From: Paracidovorax wautersii
GTDB taxonomy: Bacteria > Pseudomonadota > Gammaproteobacteria > Burkholderiales > Burkholderiaceae_C
NCBI RefSeq assembly: GCF_900113035.1
Contig: NZ_FONX01000014.1
Location: 105,060 to 167,237, forward strand
Direction: 5' to 3'
DNA length: 62,178 bases
The notes beneath the pieces are model-generated. The model ran no database searches, was not told the origin of the DNA, and was given only the letters and a program-made list of their open reading frames with translations. Below, piece by piece: positions 19,737-28,329 of the stretch. Within the stretch, counting starts at the first letter, position 1, and the number at the start of each line of letters is the position of its first letter. The position numbers were made by a program, and so were the translations under genes.

Positions 19737-21230
19737 ATGCCCGACCGCCGCTTCGTCCTCGCCACTGGCGCCCTCGCGTCCGCCGCGCTCTGCGCCCCGT
19801 TCGGCGCCGCGCTGGCCCAGGGCCGCAAGGACGCGGTGACGCTGGGCATGACGCTGGAGCCGCCGGGGCTGGACCCGACGGCGGGCGCCGCCTCGGCCAT
19901 CGGCGAGATCGTGCTCTACAACGTGCTGGAGCCGCTCACCAAGATCAACGCCGACGGCAGCGTCTCGCCGCTGCTCGCCGAAAGCTGGGAGGTCTCGCCC
20001 GACCTCAAGACCACCACCTTCCGCCTGCGCCGGGGCGTCAAGTTCCAGAACGGCGAGCCGTTCAACGCGGCGGCGGTCAAGTTCTCGTTCGACCGCGCGG
20101 GCAGCGACAAGAGCATCAACAAGGACAAGCGCACCTTCGCCACCCTGAGCACGCAGGTGGTGGACGACCACACCGTAGTGGTCATCAACCAGGACATCGA
20201 ACCCGACCTGCTCTTCCTGCTGGGCCAGGCCACGGCGGTCATCGTCGAGCCCAAGAGCGCTGCGACCAATGCCACCCGTCCGGTGGGCACGGGCCCCTAT
20301 CAACTGAGCAACTGGAGCCGTGGCGCCTCCATCACCCTCACGGCCTGGCCGGGCTACCGGGCGGCGGGCGGCCTCAAGATCCGCCGCGCCGTTTTCCGCT
20401 TCATTCCCGATCCGGCCGCGCAGGTCGCGGCGCTGCTGGCCGGCGACGTGGACGACTTCCCGCGCATCACGCCGCGCAGCGTGGCGCAATTCAAGGGCAA
20501 CCCGCGCTTCCAGGTGGTGGTGAGCGGCTCGCGCGCCAAGACCATCCTGGCCATGAACAACGCGCGCAAGCCGCTGCAGGACGTGCGCGTGCGCCGCGCC
20601 ATCGCCGCGGCCATCGACCGCCGCGCCGTCATCGAAGGCGCGGCCGACGGGCTGGGCGTGCCCATCGGCAGCTACTACGTGCCGGGCGCCTTCGGCTACA
20701 TCGACACCACGGGCCTCAACCCCTACGACCCCGACAAGGCGCGCAAGCTCCTGGCCGAGGCGGGCGTGAAGACGCCGCTCACCCTGACCATGACGCTGCC
20801 GCCCACGCCCTACGCCCGCCAGGGCGGCGAGGTCATCGCCGCGCAGCTGGCGCAGGTGGGCATCACCGTCCGGCTGCAGAACGTGGAATGGGCGCAGTGG
20901 CTCAGCGGCACCTACGGCAGCAAGAACTACGACCTGACGCTGATCTCGCACGTCGAGCCCTTCGACCTGGGCAACTTCGCCAAGCCCGACTACTACTGGG
21001 GCTACCGCTCGGCCAGGTTCGATGCGCTCTACGAGCAGATCAAGAACGCCTCGCGCCCCGCCGACCGCGCCCGCCTGCTGGGCGACGCGCAGCGCCTGCT
21101 GGCCGAAGACAGCGTGCACGCCTTCCTCTACCAGCCGCAATGGGTGACCGTGGCGCAGAAGAACCTGCGCGGGCTCTGGAAGGACATGCCGATCTTCGTG
21201 AACGACCTGTCGGCGCTCTCCTGGGGCTGA
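19737..21230 (+). CDS. Family 5 extracellular solute-binding protein
   Basis: The 497-residue periplasmic receptor of the upstream ABC transporter. It has a signal peptide (RRFVLATGALASAALCAPFGAALAQ) and the SBP_bac_5 features LTKINADGSVSPLLAESWEVSPD, LRRGVKFQNGEPFNAAAVKFSFDR and RPVGTGPYQLSNW. Start ATG 19737 has AGGAGA 8 bases upstream; the longer ORF start at 19704 was rejected. The stop codon TGA (21228-21230) is one copy of the target duplication of the MITE, so the coding sequence is intact while the 3' untranslated region was replaced by the element. Confidence 0.92.
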   Translation: MPDRRFVLATGALASAALCAPFGAALAQGRKDAVTLGMTLEPPGLDPTAGAASAIGEIVLYNVLEPLTKINADGSVSPLLAESWEVSPDLKTTTFRLRRGVKFQNGEPFNAAAVKFSFDRAGSDKSINKDKRTFATLSTQVVDDHTVVVINQDIEPDLLFLLGQATAVIVEPKSAATNATRPVGTGPYQLSNWSRGASITLTAWPGYRAAGGLKIRRAVFRFIPDPAAQVAALLAGDVDDFPRITPRSVAQFKGNPRFQVVVSGSRAKTILAMNNARKPLQDVRVRRAIAAAIDRRAVIEGAADGLGVPIGSYYVPGAFGYIDTTGLNPYDPDKARKLLAEAGVKTPLTLTMTLPPTPYARQGGEVIAAQLAQVGITVRLQNVEWAQWLSGTYGSKNYDLTLISHVEPFDLGNFAKPDYYWGYRSARFDALYEQIKNASRPADRARLLGDAQRLLAEDSVHAFLYQPQWVTVAQKNLRGLWKDMPIFVNDLSALSWG

Positions 21231-21498
21231 GAACGTGTTTACGATCTCGCAGGGGATCGCGTTGGAGCGCAATCGGGATGAGTGGATGCTTCGGATGCGC
21301 CGCATGGGCTCATGCCCATGCAAGCAGCCGGGGCGTCCAATCGCCCGATTTCGCTCCAACCCGAAGGGCAGCTACGTCGGCGGGCGGTCTGCGGCGTTGC
21401 GGCGCTTGTGGATAGCCGTGCTATCCACTGCGCACCGCGCCTTGCATCCCATCCCGCCGACTTAGCTGCGCGACCCCTGGGAGATCGTAAACACGTTC
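21231..21498. mobile_element. Complete 268-bp MITE (copy 2)
   Basis: Perfect 18-bp terminal inverted repeats (21231-21248 and 21481-21498, starting GAACGTGTTTACGATC), flanked on both sides by TGA (21228-21230 and 21499-21501), a TNA target duplication typical of some IS5 subgroups. There is no coding capacity. Two internal inverted repeats stand side by side: 21261-21277 with 21344-21360 (16 of 17 paired, with 21302-21309/21314-21321 nested inside), and 21369-21384 with 21453-21468 (15 of 16, with 21408-21416/21420-21428 nested inside). The terminal repeat matches the IS at 61832 at 16 of 18 bases. Confidence 0.85.
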
Positions 21499-21638
21499 TG
21501 AGGCTGAGGAATGCTCCCGGGGCCTGAACCGCCCCGGGCACAATGCCTGCACGCCCCGCCCTCCGGACGCCAGCGCCCGGCCGCCGCGCCCCTCCTTCCT
21601 TTCCTCCTCTTCCCCGCTGCCCGCCCCGGCTCCGAACC

Positions 21639-22244
21639 ATGGACCTTCTCCTCCTCACGCTGCTGCTGTCCACCGGCGCCTACGTCGTCAATGCCCACCA
21701 GCAGCGCAAGCGCATCGCCCTGCTCGCCCACCACCTGGGCCACTACCAGATCGAGAAGCTGATGGAAACGCTCACCCAGGGCTACCTGCGCGCCCTGGGC
21801 GAAAGCGATGCGGAGCGGCGCGACCAGATCTGGACGCTGCTGCACATCAGCGAAGTCCAGCTCAGCGACCAGTTCAACCGCTTCGCCGCCGAGTTCGGGC
21901 GCGTCGATGCGCAGCTCGCCCGCGTCAGCCGCCTGCCGGTGGGCCTGCCCTTCGCGCTGCAGCTCTTTCCCTCGGCCTCGTTCGACATGCGCCAGGCGCT
22001 CGCCATCCATGCGCAGGGCATCGCCCGCGTGGTGCGCAACGAGGCGCAGCGCGCGCCCCGGGACAAGGCCTACATGCTGACGGCCGAGCTGTTCCTGATG
22101 CAGCACACCTGCCACTGGTTCTGCAAGTCGCGCAGCGTCGCCTCGGCACGCATGGTGGCGCGGCACCAGACGCCGCATGCGCAGCTCGTGGCCTCGGTCT
22201 CGCCCGAGACGCGCGCCGCCTACACCGCCTTGATCGGCCGCTGA
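21639..22244 (+). CDS. Conserved hypothetical protein, N-terminal membrane anchor
   Basis: A 201-residue protein I do not recognise. The first 18 residues (DLLLLTLLLSTGAYVVNA) are a probable uncleaved membrane anchor, followed by a basic segment QQRKR and an all-helical soluble domain. Regular Leu spacing in the middle suggests coiled coil. Two Cys flank HW in HTCHWFCKSRS (about residues 165-175). Start ATG 21639 follows a GC-rich 140-base stretch after the MITE that shows no other feature. It may lie in the light-sensing group by position only. No function is assigned. Confidence 0.65.
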   Translation: MDLLLLTLLLSTGAYVVNAHQQRKRIALLAHHLGHYQIEKLMETLTQGYLRALGESDAERRDQIWTLLHISEVQLSDQFNRFAAEFGRVDAQLARVSRLPVGLPFALQLFPSASFDMRQALAIHAQGIARVVRNEAQRAPRDKAYMLTAELFLMQHTCHWFCKSRSVASARMVARHQTPHAQLVASVSPETRAAYTALIGR

Positions 22245-22347
22245 CAGGGGCTCTCGCCCGCAGGAGCTGCGGCGGCGGGATGCCGCCTAGAATGCGCGCA
22301 TTGGCGTTCGCTAACAGCAGTTACCTTTCATTCAACCGGCCTCATTT

Positions 22348-23004
22348 GTGTCTCCGCGCTCCCTCGACGCTCCTGCCCTCGGTGCCGCGCCGGCACGGAC
22401 GGACCCCCTCGCCGCGCTTCGGCAGGCCACGCAAGAGCGCCACGCCCGGCTGGACGCGCAGCTGCCCATCGCCCGCCCCGACGCCCGCCTGCACGACTAC
22501 ACCTGCCACGCGCGGGCGCTGAGCGCCTGGCTCGCCGCCCTGGCGCCCGAGCTGCGCGCCATTGAGGCCGCCACACCCGATTTCCGCTTCGACGAACCGG
22601 CGCGCCTCGCCGCGCTGCATGCCGACCTGCTGGACGCCGGCGCGATCGCAGCGCAATCCGCCGTGCCCCCGGGCGCGGCCACCCAGGCCGCCATCGCGCA
22701 GGCCCTGCAGGAACACGCGGCCCTGCCCATGGCCTGCCGCTGGGGCATCGCCTACGTGGTCGAAGGCTCGCAGCTGGGCGGACAGGTGCTGTTCCGGCGG
22801 CTGGCGGAGCGGCTCGCGCCCCATCCGCTGCGCTACCTGCAAGGCCGTGGCAGCGAGGGCACGGCGGCCCGTTGGCGCGCCTTCATCGAACAGCTGCGGG
22901 GCCGGCTGGCTTCGCCCGCCGACGTGCAGGCCGCCTGCGCGGGCGCCTGCGCCGCGTTCGACGGCATGGCGCATGAGCTGCGCGCCGCAGGAGCGCCGCT
23001 GTGA
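22348..23004 (+). CDS. bphO: Biliverdin-producing heme oxygenase
   Basis: Oxidatively opens heme to biliverdin, CO and iron, supplying the chromophore of the adjacent phytochrome. The 218-residue product has the proximal heme ligand region ATQERHARLDAQLP (His about residue 32) and the distal-helix glycine motif YVVEGSQLGGQVLFRRL (about 134-150). The start is GTG at 22348. Its stop overlaps the GTG start of bphP by 3 bases (GTGA at 23001-23004), so chromophore enzyme and photoreceptor are co-translated. The alternative symbol hemO is also used. Confidence 0.93.
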   Translation: MSPRSLDAPALGAAPARTDPLAALRQATQERHARLDAQLPIARPDARLHDYTCHARALSAWLAALAPELRAIEAATPDFRFDEPARLAALHADLLDAGAIAAQSAVPPGAATQAAIAQALQEHAALPMACRWGIAYVVEGSQLGGQVLFRRLAERLAPHPLRYLQGRGSEGTAARWRAFIEQLRGRLASPADVQAACAGACAAFDGMAHELRAAGAPL

Positions 23005-25250
23005 ACCCGCCCATCCCTACCGGCTACTTCCAGGCGCTGCTGCCCTCGGCCACGCTGGACAATTGCGACCGCGAGCCGATCCATATCCCGGGCTCCATCC
23101 AGCACCACGGCGCCCTGGTGGCGCTCGATGCGACCGGGCAGGTGCGCTACGCCAGCGCCAATACCGCCACGCTGCTGGGCCACCGGGTGGTGCCGGGCAA
23201 CGTGCTGGGCCCGGCCAGCCTGGGCGGCGACGAGCGCCTCTGGGCCGCGATCAGCGAAGGGCTGGCGGCGCTGGCCGGCAGCGCGGAGCTGCCCATGCCC
23301 ATCGAATGCCATCTGGCCGGCCACACCTTCGACGTGGTGCTGCACATCGCGCAGTCGCACCTGGTGATCGAATTCGAGAGCCGCCGGCAATCGTCGGACG
23401 AGCTCGCCGGCTTTGCCATCCAGGCCCACCGCGCCATGGAAAAGCTGCGCCGCCCCCGCGCCATCGAAGACCTGCTGCAGCGCGCCACCGAAGAGCTGCG
23501 CGCGCTCACCGGCTTCGACCGCGTGATGGGCTACCGTTTCCGCCAGGACGGCAGCGGGGACGTGGTGGCCGAAAGCTGCGTCGCCACGCTCGACCCCTAC
23601 CTGGGCCGCCGCTACCCGGCCAGCGACATTCCGGCCCAGGCACGGCGCCTCTATGTGAGCAACACGCTGCGCATGATCGCGGACGTGGCCTCCGCCCCCG
23701 TGCCGCTGCTGCAGCACACGCCCAGCCAGCTGCCGCTGGACCTGAGCGCCGGCGTGCTGCGCAGCGTCTCGCCCATCCACATCGAATACCTGACCAACAT
23801 GGGCGTGGGCGCGTCGATGAGCGTGTCCATCGTCATCAACGACCAGCTCTGGGGCCTGATCGCCTGCCACCACATGGGGCCGCGCCAGGTGCCCTACAGC
23901 GTGCGCATGGCCTGCGACGTGATCGGCCAGATGCTGGCCGCCAACATCCAGACCGGGCTGGCGCGCGCGCAGACGGAACGCCACCAGGAAGTGGCCGCGC
24001 TGCGCATGTCGGTGATGGAGAACGTGCTCCATTCCGACGACGAATTCGCCACCCTCTGCCAATACGCCGCGCCGCTGGCCCGCGCGCTGCGCGCCGATGC
24101 CGCGGTGGTGGCCGAAAGCGGCAAGCTGTGCCAGGAAGGCCCGATCTCCACCGAAGTCGCGCGCACCCTGGTGCAGTGGCTGAACGTGACGCAGCCGGTG
24201 CAGGGCCACGACATCTATCACACGCACGCCCTGCCGCTCGAATCGCCCGCGCTGGCCGCAGCGCTCGCGCCCTGGTGCGGCGTGCTGGGCATGCCGCTCG
24301 ATCGCGCCACGGGCAGCTGGATGATCTTCCTGCGCAAGGAGCAGGTCGAGACCATCCACTGGGGCGGCAAGCCCGACAAGGTGCTGCGCACGGGGCCGCT
24401 GGGCCCGCGGCTCACGCCCCGCGGCTCGTTCGAGCTGTGGAAGGAAACCGTGCGCTCCACCTCCGAGCCCTGGAGCACCGAAGACCTGCAGATCGCCCAG
24501 CAGATGCTGGACGAGCTGGTGCGCGCGCAGAACGGCCGCTACGCCGAGGTGAACCGCGCACGCAACCAGCTCATGGCCGTGCTGGGGCACGACCTGCGCG
24601 ACCCGCTGCATTCGATCAGCATGGCTGCGCGGGTGCTGGAGAAGACCGACGCCGCCGACAGCCGTGCCGGCCGCCTGGGCCAGCGCATCCAGTCCTCCAG
24701 CAGCCGCATGCAGCGGCTGGTCAGCCAGGTGCTGGACATGTCGCGGCTGCAGAACCGGCTGGGCCTGGACATGCGCCCGCAGCCCATCGATCTGGTGCCG
24801 CTGGTGGAAGACCTGCTGGACGAGGCCCGCACCGCGCACCCGCAGATGCGGGTGGAGTGGCAGGCCCCGCCGGCGCTGCACGTCCATGCCGACCCGGACC
24901 GCGTCGCCCAGGTCATCGCCAACCTGGTCAGCAATGCGCGCCACCATGGCGCGATGGGCGAGCCCATCCTTTTGCAGGCCGTCAGCCAGGACGAACGGGC
25001 GCTGCTGCGGGTGCGCAACATCGCGCCCCGGATCACGCAAGAGGTCGCGGAGACCCTGTTCAAGCCGTTCAAGCCCACATCGCTGAACAATCCCCGCAAC
25101 CGGGGCGGCATGGGGCTGGGCCTCTATATCGCCCATCAGATCGTGACGGAGCACGGCGGGGACCTGAGCTACCACTTCGACGAGCCGCACGTGGTCTTCA
25201 CCATGGCGCTGCCCAGCCTGCGGACGGCCTCGGGCGACTCGGCCGGCTGA
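23001..25250 (+). CDS. bphP: Bacteriophytochrome histidine kinase
   Basis: Red/far-red photoreceptor kinase, 749 residues. The order is: N-terminal segment with the biliverdin-attaching Cys22 (DNCDREPIHIPG), PAS, GAF with PASDIP at 206-211, PHY domain with the tongue motif PRGSF (473-477) and WGG (454-456), then HisKA with H530 (LGHDLRDPL). The catalytic domain has N-box NLVSN (641-645) and G2 box GGMGLGLYIA (702-711). The G1 region reads VRNIAPRI, weaker than the usual N-x-G-x-P form. GTG start overlaps bphO. The expected partner is the response regulator 288 bases downstream. Confidence 0.96.
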   Translation: MNPPIPTGYFQALLPSATLDNCDREPIHIPGSIQHHGALVALDATGQVRYASANTATLLGHRVVPGNVLGPASLGGDERLWAAISEGLAALAGSAELPMPIECHLAGHTFDVVLHIAQSHLVIEFESRRQSSDELAGFAIQAHRAMEKLRRPRAIEDLLQRATEELRALTGFDRVMGYRFRQDGSGDVVAESCVATLDPYLGRRYPASDIPAQARRLYVSNTLRMIADVASAPVPLLQHTPSQLPLDLSAGVLRSVSPIHIEYLTNMGVGASMSVSIVINDQLWGLIACHHMGPRQVPYSVRMACDVIGQMLAANIQTGLARAQTERHQEVAALRMSVMENVLHSDDEFATLCQYAAPLARALRADAAVVAESGKLCQEGPISTEVARTLVQWLNVTQPVQGHDIYHTHALPLESPALAAALAPWCGVLGMPLDRATGSWMIFLRKEQVETIHWGGKPDKVLRTGPLGPRLTPRGSFELWKETVRSTSEPWSTEDLQIAQQMLDELVRAQNGRYAEVNRARNQLMAVLGHDLRDPLHSISMAARVLEKTDAADSRAGRLGQRIQSSSSRMQRLVSQVLDMSRLQNRLGLDMRPQPIDLVPLVEDLLDEARTAHPQMRVEWQAPPALHVHADPDRVAQVIANLVSNARHHGAMGEPILLQAVSQDERALLRVRNIAPRITQEVAETLFKPFKPTSLNNPRNRGGMGLGLYIAHQIVTEHGGDLSYHFDEPHVVFTMALPSLRTASGDSAG

Positions 25251-25538
25251 GCGAGGCCGGCGGGCCGCCGATGCGGCGGATTAGCGCGGCGCGCCTGCCG
25301 CGCCTATCGGCCGCGTCCTACCTCGCAGAGGCCTGGCATCCTCGCAAATAGGGCCACAATCAGCCGCAGTCATCGATGGCATGCGGGCCCACGGCCATCT
25401 CGCGCCGGCAAGCCCGCCTCCGTCCTTTCGATACCCGGCTGCGCCACCTGCCCAGCCGTTACCCGCAATTACACCCCCCGGGTGATCCAGCCCTCCATCC
25501 ACCTCGTAACCTGCCAGTCCAACCCGCCCCACCGGCCC
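25251..25538. other. 288-base gap between bphP and the response regulator
   Basis: GC-rich sequence with local palindromes (for example CGGCGGGCCGCCG near 25258). No T-run terminator, no convincing promoter and no credible gene were seen. The gap is long enough for the response regulator to have its own promoter. Confidence 0.4.
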
Positions 25539-25925
25539 ATGCAAACCGACATCCTCATCATCGACGACAACCTGGACGCGACCGAACTTCTGCGCGAGCT
25601 GCTGGAGATGCAGGACTTTTCCGTGCGCACCGCGCTGAGCGGCCAGGCCGCGCTGGCAGCCATGCGGGACAAGCCGGCGCAGCTGCTGCTGGTGGACCAG
25701 AACCTGCCCGACATGCAGGGCTCGGTGCTCGCCCCCCAGCTCAAGCAGATCGCAGCGGATGCCGGCCAGCCCTGCATCGCCATCTCGATCACCGGCATGG
25801 CCTCGGGCACCAATCCGGGCACGCCCGTCTTCGATCACGTGCTCGGCAAGCCGCTCGACTTCGACGCTTTCGATGCGCTGATGGCGCAATGCGTCGCCCG
25901 CCTGCAGTCGCAGTCCGCACGCTGA
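25539..25925 (+). CDS. Single-domain response regulator
   Basis: A 128-residue CheY-like receiver with no output domain. Acidic pair D9-D10, phosphoacceptor D53 in LLLVDQNLPDM, Thr85 in ISITG and Lys104 in LGKPLD are all present, so it should be phosphorylatable. Start ATG 25539 was chosen because MQTDILIIDD begins the domain; the longer frame from 25482 is untypical. It is most likely the phosphate acceptor from BphP, passing the signal to the short kinase-like protein 64 bases downstream or working as a diffusible switch. Confidence 0.93.
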   Translation: MQTDILIIDDNLDATELLRELLEMQDFSVRTALSGQAALAAMRDKPAQLLLVDQNLPDMQGSVLAPQLKQIAADAGQPCIAISITGMASGTNPGTPVFDHVLGKPLDFDAFDALMAQCVARLQSQSAR

Positions 25926-25989
25926 CCTCCGCGCCGCTCCATCGCGCCCACGTCCTCTCCTCCCGTTGCCTGCCCCACCGCTTCGCGCC

Positions 25990-26673
25990 ATGACTTGTTT
26001 CGACCAACCCAACGCTCGGCTCTGGATGGCTGCCGGAGTACAGCACGCGGTGTTGATGCGCGCCTTGCCCGCCATGCGCCACGACCTGGCCAGCCCCCTG
26101 TCGGTCATGCGCATGGGCATGACGGTGCTCAAGCGCCGGCTCGCCCCGGGCAACGACACCCCCGCCGAACAGGCGGTGGAACGCGTCGAACAGCTGGAAA
26201 GCCAGCTCGGCACGCTGGGCGAGCATGTGCGCCGCCTGCGCAACTGGGATGTGCAGCTCTCCGACCGCCAGCCCGTGCGCGCCACGCTGCTGGAGGCCAT
26301 CGAACTGGCCCGCCCCCTGCTCGCGCTGCGCGGCGTGTTCATCCAGCCGCTGGCGCAAGCCCAGCCCGGCGAAAGCGAAGCGCCCGCGGCACCGCACCAC
26401 ACGCTGCTCTACGTCACCCTCGCCGCCATCTACCACCTGGGCGAATCGGCCGAGATTCCCCCTGCCGAGGTGCATGTGACGATCAACGCGCAAGGCATCC
26501 GCATCGCAGCCCATGGGCAGATGTCGCCCGATGCGCTGCCGCCCCTGGTGCCCGCGGGAGCGCAGAACACGCTGCCCATCGATGCCAGCGCGCTGCAGTG
26601 CCTGGCGGACTATCTGCAGCTGCCGGTCTCGTTGACGCCCGGGTGCGTGGACATCGGCCTGCCGCAAGGCTGA
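25990..26673 (+). CDS. Short histidine-kinase-like protein, possible phosphotransferase
   Basis: A 227-residue protein. An H-box-like segment AMRHDLASPLSVMRMGM (His31) is followed by a second long helix (about 55-85), giving a DHp-like hairpin. The remaining ~130 residues have the strand/helix rhythm of a CA domain, but no N-box, DxGxG or G2 glycines are visible. This pattern, and the size, recall ChpT-type histidine phosphotransferases, which keep the DHp and a degenerate ATPase domain. Function is inference. It follows the receiver gene closely and probably interacts with it and with BphP. Confidence 0.6.
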   Translation: MTCFDQPNARLWMAAGVQHAVLMRALPAMRHDLASPLSVMRMGMTVLKRRLAPGNDTPAEQAVERVEQLESQLGTLGEHVRRLRNWDVQLSDRQPVRATLLEAIELARPLLALRGVFIQPLAQAQPGESEAPAAPHHTLLYVTLAAIYHLGESAEIPPAEVHVTINAQGIRIAAHGQMSPDALPPLVPAGAQNTLPIDASALQCLADYLQLPVSLTPGCVDIGLPQG

Positions 26674-26733
26674 AGCGCCCAGCGCCCAACGCCCCGCTCA
26701 CACGGCAAAGCGCCTGCGGCAGAAGCCGCCGGG

Positions 26734-27006
26734 CTATCGCATCGGCAGCACGAAAACCCGTGGCCTGGGCTGGCAGCCCGGCCCGTCGAAGGGCCCGCCG
26801 TCTTCCTCCCAGCCCGGGCCCGGCGAAGTCTGCGCGCACACCCGCTGCCCGTCGATCTTGCTGCGCCACCAGTGCCAGGGCGCAGGAGCGGCCACGGCAC
26901 CGCCGGCCCAGAACCCAACGCACACCAGACCCGCAAGCAGCCCCGCCACGGCGGCGGTGCGGCGCGCCGGAAGGCGACCAGACGGATCAGAGCGGAAAGC
27001 GGACAT
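26734..27006 (-). CDS. Small secreted hypothetical protein
   Basis: A 90-residue protein. A basic N-terminus (RLPARR) and hydrophobic stretch (TAAVAGLLAGLVCVGFWAGGAVA) form a signal peptide or anchor. The short remainder, with WHWWRSKIDGQRVCAQTSPGPGWEEDGGPF and GCQPRP, has two Cys that could form a disulfide. I do not recognise the family. The longer frame up to 27180 overlaps the DUF429 gene and was rejected. It is convergent with the kinase-like gene. Confidence 0.55.
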   Translation of the reverse strand: MSAFRSDPSGRLPARRTAAVAGLLAGLVCVGFWAGGAVAAPAPWHWWRSKIDGQRVCAQTSPGPGWEEDGGPFDGPGCQPRPRVFVLPMR

Positions 27007-27040
27007 GGGCGGTATTGTGGCGCTGGCACGCGCCGCCGGA

Positions 27041-27907
27041 TCAAGCCGGCGCTGACGGCCAGGGCGCCGTGACGATCCAGCCTTCCAGCGGGTCCAGCCC
27101 CGGCGGCAAGCCGTAGAGCGCATCGCCCGCGGCATGGCGCTGGCTGGCCCAGGCGGCCTGCACGAGGCAGAGCACGGCATCCAGGCTGTCGCCGCTCGCG
27201 TCGGCCGCCAGGGCGTCGCGCTGCGCGTGGGTGAGCTTGAGCCGCAGATCCAGCCGCGTGGCGCCGCGCTCCAGCGCCTCCAGCAGATCGCGGCGGGCGA
27301 TCAGGCGGTCGGGTGTCTGGCGCTGCCGGTCATCGCTCTTGTAGCTGCGGCGCCCGAGGATCTCGCGGGCCAGCAGGCCCGGGTAGGCCTCCAGCGCCAC
27401 GCGCTGCGCATCGCCCGCATGCAGGCCCGGCAGATGCACGCCGGCATCGAGCAGCAGCGGCAGTCCGGCATGCAGCATGTAGGCCACGGGCGGGTTCACC
27501 CACTTCATCGATGGGCTGGAGCCGGCCGGGATGTCGGTGGCGCGGTGGGCGAACTTGCCGCCCACGGGCCGGGCATTGCAGAAGGCCGCGAAGGCATCGC
27601 GGATCTGGGGCCGGGTGAGGCTGCGGTAGTGCTGCATGCTGGCCAGCCAGGTCAGCGGCCAGCCCAGCGATTCGAGCAGCGGACGCGGCAGGCCGAAGGG
27701 CAGGTCGAAGCCGCCCACCCAGGCGCGGGGTTCGGCAAGCCAGGCGCCGAAGGCGGCCAGCGTGGGAAAGCGCTCCAGCCCCGAGAGCACCACCCGGCTG
27801 CCTGCCAGATGGCCCAGCGCCAGCACGACGGGCTTGGCGCGGCTGGGGCTGCTGGAGAAATCGCAGCCCACCAGCAGCGGGGCTGCGCCGGGCTGCGGAG
27901 GCGTCAA
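27041..27907 (-). CDS. DUF429 family protein (RNase H-like fold)
   Basis: A 288-residue protein. The start PLLVGCDFSSSPSRAKPVVLALG and the later WVGGFDLPFGLPRPLL match DUF429, a family predicted to have an RNase H-like fold with acidic active-site residues; here Asp in GCDFS and GGFDLPFG, and a late Asp in ASGDSLDAVLC, are candidates. The best start is a TTG at 27907 overlapping the BLUF stop (TTGA); no ATG exists until residue ~88. Biochemical role unknown. It is the third gene of the folE-BLUF-DUF429 operon. Confidence 0.75.
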   Translation of the reverse strand: MTPPQPGAAPLLVGCDFSSSPSRAKPVVLALGHLAGSRVVLSGLERFPTLAAFGAWLAEPRAWVGGFDLPFGLPRPLLESLGWPLTWLASMQHYRSLTRPQIRDAFAAFCNARPVGGKFAHRATDIPAGSSPSMKWVNPPVAYMLHAGLPLLLDAGVHLPGLHAGDAQRVALEAYPGLLAREILGRRSYKSDDRQRQTPDRLIARRDLLEALERGATRLDLRLKLTHAQRDALAADASGDSLDAVLCLVQAAWASQRHAAGDALYGLPPGLDPLEGWIVTAPWPSAPA

Positions 27908-28326
27908 GCGCGGCCGATGATGGAAGCGGTGGCGATCAGCTCTTCGAGCAGGGCGTAGGACACGCGGCCCGACACCGAGTACGGGTCGAGTTCGGGCTTT
28001 TCGGAGTACTTGAGCACGATCGAATGGTTGATGCGCGAGAGGTTGACCTGGCCCATGGTCCAGCCGCCGAAGCGGCGCTCGTCGATTTCCTCGAAGTGCA
28101 GGAGTTCGACGTCCTTGTGCCGCGGGTCTTTCTGGATGTGTCCGTAGAGCGCGCTCACGGCCGAGCGCCCGCCCTCGATGGCCTGCAGGAACACGCCGCC
28201 GCCATAGCAGAGCACGCCGGTGATGCCGCTGGGTGGGTTGTGTTCGCGCGACTGCGTGAGGATGGCTTCGATCGCGGCAGGCGAGGTATCGACCGCGCGG
28301 CTGGCATAGAGCAGACGGACCAGCAT
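27904..28326 (-). CDS. BLUF-domain blue-light photoreceptor, short form
   Basis: A 140-residue protein consisting of one BLUF domain and a ~40-residue C-terminal helical cap. Key flavin-site residues are present: Tyr7 (RLLYASRA), Asn30 (EHNPPSG), Gln48 (VFLQAIEG), with Trp89 and Met91 in FGGWTMGQ. It should therefore bind FAD and undergo the Tyr/Gln hydrogen-bond switch. It has no output domain, so it must signal by protein-protein contact. It begins 3 bases after the folE stop and overlaps DUF429 by 4 bases. Confidence 0.93.
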   Translation of the reverse strand: MLVRLLYASRAVDTSPAAIEAILTQSREHNPPSGITGVLCYGGGVFLQAIEGGRSAVSALYGHIQKDPRHKDVELLHFEEIDERRFGGWTMGQVNLSRINHSIVLKYSEKPELDPYSVSGRVSYALLEELIATASIIGRA

Positions 28327-28329
28327 GGG

